From: Chlamydomonas reinhardtii
Taxonomy: Eukaryota > Chlorophyta > Chlorophyceae > Chlamydomonadales > Chlamydomonadaceae
Direction of reading: 5' to 3'
Assembly (NCBI RefSeq): GCF_000002595.2
Contig: NC_057011.1
Location: forward strand, 2,817,087-2,881,086
DNA length: 64,000 bases
Part shown: one piece after another, positions 55,264 through 64,000 of the stretch
How the letters are laid out: every line of letters begins with the position of its first letter
How positions within the stretch are numbered: the first letter of the stretch is position 1
Translations under genes and position numbers: made by a program
The notes under the pieces: model-generated
What the model saw: only the letters and a program-made list of their open reading frames with translations
What the model was told of the DNA's origin: nothing
Database searches by the model: none

Positions 55264-57711
55264 GGCCCCAGGCAATGGGCGATGAGGTGGGGGATGTGGC
55301 GCCGGACGTGGAGGAGAGCATCATGGGCATGGTGGAGGACAACGAGATCGTGTCCCTGTCCGCGATCCTGGAGCTGAAGGTGCGCAGCCGGGATGGGGCG
55401 GCAAGGCCATAGGGTGCACGTAATGTGGACATGCATGCATGCACGTGATGTGGCCTCGATGGCAGGCGGGCCTGGTCGGCATGCGTACGCCCTCATGCAC
55501 GAATGCCTGCACAGGGCGCGTGCCTGGAGGAGGGGGAGTCCGGTGGCGTGGAGGATGGGCGGCCAGCTTCATCGACTACGGCAGCAGCCGCGGTGGAGGG
55601 CACTGCGGTGGCTGCACCACCATTGAATGTGGTGACGCCAAAGGAGGGAATGGCTGATGTGGAAGCAGCAAGCAGTGGTGCTGGTGCTGCCCGCTCTGGC
55701 ACTGATGTTGTGACAGACCTGCCGGAGCCCGGGGTGAGGGGGGAACTTTGGGTATCTGTGGTGTGGGACCGCCATTACCCCAGGCCCCCCAACAGGCCGC
55801 GTGTGCAGGGGTCCTGAGCACTGCAATTGTGTGTTGGATGTCTTGAATGCCATTTGTGACCGTGTGTCCGCACCAGGTTGCTGCTGGAGAGCTAACCGAT
55901 GGCACCTTGCTGAGGGAGCTGTACATCGCCCTGCGAGTCCCCGATGCCCTCCGCGACCTACTGCGAGGCAACGTGCGGCAACTGCGGCCGAACGTGCTCG
56001 ACGCGTGCAATGCGCGCGCCAAAGCTCGTGCGGCGTTGGACCTGGAGGCGCAATCTGCGGGGAGACCCCGCACATCAGCGGAGCTAGCGCTGACCGTGTA
56101 CTGGGACATGACGGGCAGGGCATGCCTGTTCTGGATTGACATGACGGGGACTGACGGCGTGTTCAACCCAGTCCTCCTGGTCCTGTATGTGCCGGGGCCG
56201 GTGATGCAGAGCAAGTACCCGGTGTTGGTGCGAGCGGCGCGCAACATGCAGCGGCGCCTGATGGAGGCGCAGACGCTGAAGAAGGTCCCCCGTGGTCGGC
56301 TGAAAGAGTGTGGCGGCGAAACTCACATGGCAGGCTACCGGCATGTGCAGACCAACAAGGCGAGCCGCGTGACCATGTGAGTGGTATGGGACTGGCAAGC
56401 GATGGCAGGGAGGGAGGGGCGTGCGTAGCGGTGGTGGAGCGGAACCTGAGGGGAAATCCAGGGAGGCGAGGGCTTTGGGCGGCGTTCGGGATGGCTTGGC
56501 AACAGATGCAAGGTGCACGGCCTGATTCCTTGACAGGTATGCGCACACATCGAGGAGCCACGAAGCGCGGGTGGTCATTGGTGCGTTCGGCCTGTGCATC
56601 GCCATGCTGCTGCTGGCGATGTGGGACTACCTCGTGACGAGCGCGAAGGAGACCGTCGCGGGTACGCCTGCAATCCTGGCGACAGGGGCGCCATGGGGCC
56701 TGGTTCCGGTTGGGCTGGACTACTTCACACACCCGCATCTGGACCCGGACGACGCAACGCCAACTGTCGTGTTCCTGGCTCTGTGGAAGTCGGCAACAGG
56801 GCGCCGGGTGAGCTGCCAGGCGTCAAGGGTTGGACGAGCTGGTGGGGTGGAGAAGGGACCCGGCGGAACGTTTTTGTGGCCGGGTGGAGGAAGGATGCAA
56901 ATGCCAGCCAGGGAGCATTGCCCTGACCAAAGCCGGTGCTTGACAATTTGGGCGTGGGCTCGCTGGCGCGCTTATGGGTATGGCCCTGGCCTGCTGTATG
57001 ACAGCTCACCCCTCATCGCCATGCAGTGCAAGGACTTCCTGGACGATGTGGAGCGTGCGGCGCATGTCAGCCGCAACCTGTTCACATTTGGTGGGGTCAG
57101 CGCCTACACCCGCACCCAGGACAGCGACCTGCTGGTGTTCGACGCGCGGCAGGTGGTGCACGGTGCTGACTTGCGTGTGCCACTTAACGCTAAATTCGAT
57201 GAGGCGGGCATGCCGTGCGGCGTGACGGTGGGCTCTGGCGTTGTGTCACGCCAGTCTGATGTGAAAGTGGGGAGGGCCGAGGCACGTGGGCGGTTGGAGT
57301 TGGCGGCGGAGGGCAAGACCGCATCTCTGCATGTCATGTGCAAGCGCGGTGAGGAGTTTGAGGCGGAGATCCTGCGCATGGCCGCAAGCGCGGGGTGTGA
57401 GGCCGAGGCTGGATGTCATCCGCCATCCCAGAAGCGGGCNNNNNNNNNNNNNNNNNNNNNNNNNNNNNNNNNNNNNNNNNNNNNNNNNNNNNNNNNNNNN
57501 NNNNNNNNNNNNNNNNNNNNNNNNNNNNNNNNNNNNNNNNNNNNNNNNNNNNNNNNNNNNNNNNNNNNNNNNNNNNNNNNNNNNNNNNNNNNNNNNNNNN
57601 NNGGCCGAGGCTGGATGTCATCCGCCATCCCAGAAGCGGGCTGCGGGTGCGGCCCTGCCGCAGTCAGCTATAAAGGGCCGCCGGGCGCAGGGCAGTGGTG
57701 GGAAGTGCTGA
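55264..57711 (+). CDS. Candidate TET/JBP-type 2-oxoglutarate/Fe(II) dioxygenase gene (5' end in gap)
   Basis: Exons with GT-AG borders and matching phases: 55264-55379, 55515-55733, 55877-56376, 56537-56807, 57027-57711. The N-terminal part is acidic, then Ala/Ser-rich. The core starts near 56537: ARVVIGAFGLCIAML, then GLDYFTHPHLDPDDATPTVV (HLD = HxD iron ligands, DPDD following as in TET/JBP enzymes), then LFTFGGVSAYT, then LLVFDARQVVHGADLRVPL (distal iron His; the Arg five residues on could bind 2-oxoglutarate). The spacing suits a double-stranded beta-helix. Such enzymes oxidise 5-methylcytosine; Chlamydomonas has the relative CMD1. TET/JBP genes are known to travel with KDZ transposons in fungi and green algae. 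It is convergent to the Tnp2 transposase gene across a minisatellite. The family call rests on motifs only. Confidence 0.5.
57440..57602. other. Assembly gap (163 N), probably spurious
   Basis: The 39 bases before the gap (57401-57439) are repeated exactly after it (57603-57641). Collapsing the overlap restores an open frame through the last exon of the dioxygenase gene, so the two contigs most likely overlap and nothing is missing. Confidence 0.85.
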
Positions 57712-57847
57712 GCGGGCGGATCAGCCATGCACGGCTGGTCGCAAGCATGTATCGTTGTTGTTATGAGTTCCATAGGTAAACAAACAAGAGGCCGGAAGAT
57801 CAATACTGTACTGATGGGAAACTTGTGTCTCAGATGCTGGGAAGCTT

Positions 57848-58637
57848 CCGGTGCAGGGCTGCGTGCGCTGTCGGCAGCCGGGAAGATTTCTTTAGTGGAA
57901 CGGCGGGAAGGGGGCTGGGGCTGCATTGACATACGGCACCGGTGCAGGGCTGCGTGCGCTGCCGGCAGCCGGGAAGATTTCTTTACTGGAAAGGCGGGAA
58001 GGGGGCTGAGGCTGCATCGTCATACGGCACCGGTGCAGGGCTGCGTGCGCTGTCGGCAGCCGGGAAGATTTCTTTAGTGGAACGGCGGGAAGGGGACTGG
58101 GGCTACATCGTCATACGGCACCGGTGCAGGGCTGCGTGCGCTGTCGGCAGCCGGGAAGTTTTCTTTAGTGGAACGGCGGGAAGGGGGCTGGGGCTGCATT
58201 GACATACGGCACCGGTGCAGGGCTGCGTGCGCTGCCGGCAGCCGGGAAGTTTTCTTTACTGGAAAGGCGGGAAGGGGGCTGAGGCTGCATCGTCATACGG
58301 CACCGGTGCAGGGCTGCGTGCGCTGTCGGCAGCCGGGAAGATTTCTTTAGTGGAACGGCGGGAAGGGGGCTGGGGCTACATCGTCATACGGCACCGGTGC
58401 AGGGCTGCGTGCGCTGTCGGCAGCCGGGAAGTTTTCTTTAGTGGAAAGGCGGGAAGGGGGCTGGGGTTGCATCGTCATACGGCACCGGTGCAGGGCTGCG
58501 TGCGCTGTCGGCAGCCGGGAAGATTTCTTTAGTGGAACGGCGGGAAGGGGACTGGGGCTGCATCGTCATACGGCACCGGTGCAGGGCTGCGTGCGCTGTC
58601 GGCAGCCGGGAAGTTTTCTTTACTGGAACGGTTGGCG
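57848..58637 (+). repeat. 91-bp minisatellite between convergent genes
   Basis: GGTGCAGGGCTGCGTGCG recurs at 57850, 57941, 58032, 58123, 58214, 58305, 58396, 58487 and 58578, an exact 91-bp period over about 8.7 units. Variants (AGATTTC/AGTTTTC, AACGG/AAAGG) are shuffled among units. It lies between the stops of the dioxygenase gene (57711) and the transposase gene (58736). Confidence 0.95.
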
Positions 58638-58735
58638 GCCCCGGAAGACACAAGCCCAGAAGACATCATCATGTTACAGACTGCATCAGCCGCGTGAGCG
58701 GCTACCCAACTTGCACTGCTCCTTGCCAATCACCA

Positions 58736-61700
58736 TCATTGGTTGGCAACTGAGAAAAACAAGTGGTACGTAATGAAGTAACTTTTATTCTCGTCGAGCT
58801 TGCAGCGCATCACCTTCGAGTCAATGGCTTGCAATAGCACGGGGAACGAGTTCAGGAACGTCTGCTGGCGTTCTTGGTTGGGGGTTGCCTTGCGGCGACT
58901 AAAGTCTGCAGCATAGTACAACGACTGCGGCCGTACCACCTCCACCTTATGCAATTCGCAAATCGCCACACGGCATACAACCCCACGCACGGTTTGCACA
59001 CGAGCATAGAATGCAACCTCTCCAACATACACAGACACGTCCTGATCGTCCTCTGGGGTGTCAAGGGATGGCGCATACTTAGTCTTCACATAAAATGACT
59101 CACGTGCAGTGGTCAAGTTATACTTTGTAGATAGTAAAACCTGGTCACGTCGTACAAGTGCACGTTTGAATATAATAACACTTGCGTTCTGCAAGTCACC
59201 CTCCACCACACCTGAACGTGTCGCAAAGTCCTCTTTACTAAAAGCCTTCATGAATGCTTCGAAGACAACTGTCCGCTCGGTCGGACCCGCCACATATCCG
59301 CGCCCAAGCAGCTGGGAACCCTCACCATCCTCTACATCCGCGCAAACATCCCCCGTCAATGTGACGTGTGCTGCACGGTAATCTGGCACCCACTCATCAA
59401 ATGACTTGTACTGGCTCCCACCCGCAGCCAGTGCATGGCCGGCCTCTACCCCGGCTGGCCCGGTTGCACCACCATCCGCGGTGCCACCTCCCCTGCCACG
59501 CTCAGCTCGCATCTCAGCGAGCCGGGCACTTGCAAGGAACCCACTCACAATAATTTGCTCTGGACACCTGGTTGTGCGGAACTTGACCCCACTTTTGACC
59601 TGCTGCACACCGCGCTCCACCCAGAACTCAGTTGCAAACGCCACGTGCCCACGTGCACGCTCCTGCTCGCGTAGCCTACATGCCAGTAGATGCATGTTGT
59701 AGGTAGCAAACTTCATGCCAAACACGAGCTCCGAGTCACAGCAGAACTGTTTGAAGGTTACTGCTGCACTGTCACACGCAGCCTCCGAGAATTGGTCATA
59801 CCGCAGATAATGCAGCATGGCCGTGCGCAACATCTCCCACATTCTCCCCAGGTCAAACTCACGATCCAGCCCTGCATCATCTTTCCGTGTAACTACCGGC
59901 ATCACAACTTTATTAGGATCCCCTCCGTGCGAGTGCAGGACGTATAGGGAGAAGCAGTCCGTCCAGTGCAGCCATTCTTCCATGGTCCAGTACGAGCAGG
60001 GGACAATGTCACGGTAGGGTCGGTTAAAGTCATTAGTAATGATGAAATGGGATGCACGTGCAGTCATTCTGCGACGAGCCTCTACACTAATCACAAAGTC
60101 ACTCTCAGCCTTCTTGACGGACTCGCCCAGCACAAAGTGCCAGAACTTCTTGATGACACCGAACAGAGCTGCATGCGCTATGGGCACAACCCACACGTTA
60201 TTCATGTCTATGTACGACAGCTCCTTCGCTATGCAGGAAATGCCATGGCAACCCAGCGCCGATGCCAAGTCATGATTACTTTCCACAACCTGTGCCCGAT
60301 CCATGTGGTGCGCATGAGAGATCCGGATCCTGCTGTCACCGCATAGTGCAGTCTCTGGCATCTGACAGTCAGGTGGCAACAGGACGTTCAGCGCTGTGTT
60401 GATGTCTGCCGGCTTGTTGTACCCCAGAAAGTATGTACCATGGCCGTTAGGGCNNNNNNNNNNNNNNNNNNNNNNNNNNNNNNNNNNNNNNNNNNNNNNN
60501 NNNNNNNNNNNNNNNNNNNNNNNNNNNNNNNNNNNNNNNNNNNNNNNNNNNNNNNNNNNNNNNNNNNNNNNNNNNNNNNNNNNNNNNNNNNNNNNNNNNN
60601 NNNNNNNNNNNNNNNNNNNNNNNNNNNNNNNNNNNNNNNNNNNNNNNNNNNNNNNNNNNNNNNNNNNNNNNNNNNNNNNNNNNNNNNNNNNNNNNNNNNN
60701 NNNNNNNNNNNNNNNNNNNNNNNNNNNNNNNNNNNNNNNNNNNNNNNNNNNNNNNNNNNNNNNNNNNNNNNNNNNNNNNNNNNNNNNNNNNNNNNNNNNN
60801 NNNNNNNNNNNNNNNNNNNNNNNNNNNNNNNNNNNNNNNNNNNNNNNNNNNNNNNNNNNNNNNNNNNNNNNNNNNNNNNNNNNNNNNNNNNNNNNNNNNN
60901 NNNNNNNNNNNNNNNNNNNNNNNNNNNNNNNNNNNNNNNNNNNNNNNNNNNNNNNNNNNNNNNNNNNNNNNNNNNNNNNNNNNNNNNNNNNNNNNNNNNN
61001 NNNNNNNNNGGGCGCAAGTAGACTTCCATTGAGTCAGGCTCCGAAGGTCCGGGCGTGATGATCAGGGGGAAGCAGTGGCGGCGCTTGCTGCGTTGAGTCA
61101 CTGGCAGGTCCGCGCACCTGAAGACAGCAGTTAAAGAGGGGAGCAATAAGGTCTGGTGGGTGATGATTACAGCATAGGCACATACCTAACGATGCCCATT
61201 ACATCAAATGCACACGGAGACACTGTAGGTGCACAGGAAAGCAATTGCCCATACTATACAACAGGCTGAGGTCCGTCACACGCACCGAATGAACAGCATC
61301 CCGCAGCTGTACTTCTTGAATGAGAAGACCTCGCCGAAGTCAAAGCCCAGGTCGTAAGCCGAGCTGTCGGGCTCGAAGAACTCGCCGGAAGTCTTGGCAT
61401 TGATGTCTTGCGCGTACCGCGAGCCGTAGAAGTCGTCAGGGTTGTTGTCGCGCCCTGTGCCGCGAAACGTGCAGAACCGTGGGTCCATGAACATGCCGCG
61501 CACGACATTCTCGACACCGAAGTCGTAGAACCTCTGTGGGAAGACAGCACGTGCACGCGGTCATGGCAAAGGGCACTGAAGTCAAGAAGGGTTGACGGAA
61601 CAAGGGCATGCAGGATTGGGAGACCTGGGGAGACTTATTGCTATGGGGAGGCTCCGCATGGGCAACAAGTAAAGCATGCAACGTACCTTGTTCGGAACTG

Positions 61701-63898
61701 GTTGGTGTCCTGGCCGGGCAGGCTTAAACCGTCGATGGCCGCAGCCGCACTCATCTTGCAGGTGCTGGTGCCACTCATCTCGAGGGAAATCAGGGAACAA
61801 GCACTTGTCGCTCAAACAAACGTGCTTCTCAAAGTCACGTGCGTCTGGAATGTCCAACATCTTCTTCATTATGTACAGCGACGGGGGCAAGTTATTGCCA
61901 GGTGGAAAGCACACGTCACGAAGGAAACGCAGCTGACGGTCCGCAACATTATCCCGTACGCGCCCATCAATCTTCTCCTTCATCCAAGCGTAAGCAAACT
62001 GCCCCACAGTGATAGGTGCAGCTGCGCAGATAGGTGTCGTACCGGAATTGCAGTAGTGTGCCAGCGGAGAGGGTGAAAGCCACGAAAAGGGAGGTGCATC
62101 GCGTCAATCAAGTGCGCCGTTACATACACAGAATTCCGTGGCGTTGCAGTGGCAGTTCGAATACCCATTCCATTCCAGTGTTGCCCGCGCCTGCTGCTGC
62201 GCCCACCACGCCATACCCCAGAGCTCCCTTGTCAAAGCCTGTCGAAATCCCGCTGTCCCAACCCCGCCCGACCCGACCCGACCCACATCCCGACTTACAT
62301 TGAGTGCCTGTTCTCCACAGCGGCTCTGACATGATGCCCTTGAAGTGCTGCACAGACCGCGCACCATGCTGTAGTTCGGAGATGTTGGTGGGTTGCATGA
62401 CCATACCCTGCGCCGCAAGGTCGTTGGCAACCGCACCGGCTTGGTCATCAGCATCACCGTCGCCGTCAACAGGCGCCAGGTGCCCGAATTGCTGCAGAAT
62501 AGCATTCAGCAGCTCAATGGTGTTGATGTTGGCAGGGTCGTCCTGGTCGAGAGAAGCCACAACGCGGTGTAGAGCTGCCGCCAGGAAATGACCTGTGGAT
62601 TGGGGGTGGGGGGGCAGGGTTGGGCGGGACATCAGGGTAATGCAAAGTTAGATGTCGCTCCTCAACGATCTGAACATAAGCCATGTCCGGAAGCGAGAAC
62701 CCCAGGACAGAGGCATGACCCAGCACCCAGACCCGGGCTTGCGGCGCGCAAAGGAGGACCGCAACCTGCGCGATACTTACCCGGTTCAGCGTCAGCAGCA
62801 TCTTCCTCTTCCTCATCGGAGTATAGGTAGTCGCTGTCCACCCGGGCGCTGCCGCTATTACTGTAGCCACCACCACTCCTGTCACTGCCATTGCCAACAT
62901 TCCCGCCGCCGCCGCCGTCGGTGCCGCTACCGCTGCCGGTGCCACTACCGCTGCCGGTGCCGCTACCGCTGCCGGTGCCGCTACCGCTGCCGGTGCCGCT
63001 ACCGCTGCCGGTGCCGCTACCTCTGCCGGTGCCGCTACCGCTGCCGGTGCCGCTACCGTTAGTGTCCATGCTGTCGCTCTCACTAACAGAACCCGCAGGC
63101 GAATCCCTCCCTCCCTCAGGAAAGTCAGCGTCTCCTAGGCCGCCTTCGCCACCGGTACCGGCAGGGAGAGGGAGGTCCCGAGGTGCACCCTCACAGCATT
63201 TTTCGTGGCGAGAGCAAGCCGCTCTATCCTTCAACTGTGTTGGCGAACGGCATCCAGGGTTGGTGCACGTGTAGACGGGGTCTCCGAAGTGGTTTCGAAA
63301 GCGGGTGAAGCGGTGGAGGCTGAGCCAGTTGTCTGCGTGCACACGGTGTGGTTGTAAGTCCTTTGCCGTGCCAAGCCTCTTGACTCCCAACAACTATACC
63401 TGAGGGTGCTGATGGCCTTCTCTTTGGAGTGCCACCCATTAGCCGTGCGAGCACTTGCAGCTCGGAACCGGACGCCAGGCCACGACGTGCCAGCACGGTC
63501 GAACGCTCCAGCAGCGTGTCGCCGCCGCGCGCGACCAAGCGCCATATCCGGCTGTTATCTAGATGGAAGAGGGTCGTGGAAGCGATAAAGTCGAAGACAG
63601 AGCCCACAGTGGCATCGACAGGTCCCACGAACGTGACGAGTTGCCCTGAAGGAAGCCTAATGAAGATTTGTAGCTCTTCCGTTTGTGAACTTTGGCTGAT
63701 AGCGCGAGGAGCAAAGCTCAGGTGAACCGTTGCCAGAGCCGCCAGCACTAACACTAATGTTAACATTGACAGCACTACGTGCGCAGTAAGCGCTGAGGTG
63801 GGTTGGTCGGCCTGGAGCCATACAAGCCCGCTGTGAAGCGCGCTCTGAAGGCCCCAGGCCGCCACCAACGGAACAAGGCCCGTTGGCAGACGTATCAT
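58736..63898 (-). CDS. Tnp2 (EnSpm/CACTA-type) transposase with N-terminal ubiquitin-like domain
   Basis: Exons: 63898-63400, 63332-62781, 62592-62299, 62021-61687, 61533-61286, 61117 into the gap, then 60453-58736. Exon 1: two hydrophobic stretches, then a ubiquitin-like domain at residues ~75-155 (ELQIFIRLPSGQLVTFVG ... LQVLARLMGG; compare LRLRGG of ubiquitin). Exon 2: CTNPGC ... RHEKCC zinc motif, (GSGTGS)n, acidic stretch. Exon 4: FPPGNNLPPSLY ... HVCLSDKCLF ... CGCGHRRFK, the Tnp2 Cys block. Exon 6: PLIITPGPSEPDSMEVYLRP, the Tnp2 core start. After the gap: YNMHLLACRL ... EFWVERGVQQVK, the conserved C-terminal block, then a domain with VAFYARV ... RVAICEL. The catalytic core is partly in the gap. 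Unusual: ubiquitin-like fusion and GG end. Start chosen at 63898 as the only Met before the hydrophobic segment. Confidence 0.75.
60454..61009. other. Assembly gap (556 N) inside the Tnp2 transposase gene
   Basis: The reading frame runs into the gap from VYLRP at 61010 and resumes as GHGTYFLGYNKPADINTALN at 60453. About 185 residues or some intron are missing, including part of the transposase core. Confidence 0.95.
62925..63063. repeat. 18-bp coding repeat (GSGTGS)n
   Basis: GCCGCTACCGCTGCCGGT on the plus strand, about seven to eight units, coding a Gly/Ser/Thr linker in exon 2 of the transposase gene. All three frames of the plus strand are open across it as a result. Confidence 0.9.
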
Positions 63899-64000
63899 GA
63901 GTGATTCATGAGTTCGTCAGTCATGTTTATGTTTTCAAGAGAATAGCGGTCATACGAGGCAAGGGGCAAATACTTGGTGGTGGGCGACCGATTGCACCGG

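Noticed and set aside
57850-58637. Possible CRISPR array
   Set aside because: The 91-bp units are contiguous and nearly identical throughout, with no unique spacers, and the genome is eukaryotic.

Overview
The window looks like nuclear DNA of a GC-rich green alga, most likely a chlamydomonad/volvocalean. Four things point there. Genes carry many short GT-AG introns. Non-LTR retrotransposons combine an APE-type and a restriction-like endonuclease (RLE), the Dualen/RandI type known from Chlamydomonas. KDZ and Tnp2 transposases are present, and minisatellites are abundant. No bacterial operon, tRNA, rRNA or CRISPR array was seen. Almost everything recognisable is a mobile element; ordinary host genes are few and fragmentary. 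All calls come from reading sequence; no database search was run.

Layout. 1-1.8 kb: 5' part of a LINE on the minus strand, with a papain-fold (Josephin-like) ORF ending four bases before an OTU-like ORF. 2.8-4.1 kb: a 148-bp tandem repeat and a long (GGGGC)n tract. 4.4-6.4 kb: an interrupted transposon-type gene. 6.4-21.2 kb: two copies (A and B) of a ~1.7 kb dispersed repeat. Copy A is split by an 8.8 kb KDZ transposon (7449-16263) with a 9-bp target duplication, and copy B preserves the empty site. The KDZ element carries two convergent genes, a PHD-finger protein (+) and the KDZ transposase (-), separated by a minisatellite. 16.7-18.7 kb: an unrecognised multi-exon gene (-). 21.2-24.8 kb: a protein-kinase gene (-). 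25.3-27 kb: remains of an unknown gene (+). 27.5-34 kb: a minisatellite, short retroposon ends, diverged repeats and a LINE endonuclease fragment.

34.2-35.5 kb: a visibly less GC-rich island with a GT90/CAP10-like glycosyltransferase (-). 35.8-40.5 kb: a second KDZ element rearranged into a fold-back, with ~1.28 kb inverted arms both copied from the transposase 5' end, flanked by an 8-9 bp target duplication. 40.5-44.2 kb: gene-poor, with small inverted-repeat elements. 44.6-53.9 kb: an old Dualen-like LINE fragment (+) interrupted by a younger, 5'-truncated Dualen-like LINE (-). The younger one encodes the APE C-terminus, RT, a PCIF1-like methyltransferase fold, RNase H, a CCHC-like finger and an RLE. 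54.7-57.7 kb: the end of a lysine/alanine-rich gene (-), then a candidate TET/JBP-type 2-oxoglutarate dioxygenase gene (+). 57.8-58.6 kb: a 91-bp minisatellite. 58.7-63.9 kb: a Tnp2 (EnSpm/CACTA-type) transposase gene (-) whose N-terminus is a ubiquitin-like domain ending in LMGG.

Two different transposase classes (KDZ at 7-16 kb, Tnp2 at 55-64 kb) show the same plan: a chromatin-type accessory gene convergent on a transposase gene, with a minisatellite between their 3' ends. The accessory proteins (PHD reader; candidate 5mC dioxygenase), the methyltransferase fold in the LINE and the protease/ubiquitin-like domains suggest elements that carry their own chromatin- and ubiquitin-directed functions. 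Three runs of N (55164-55263, 57440-57602, 60454-61009) interrupt the sequence; the middle one is probably an assembly artefact.
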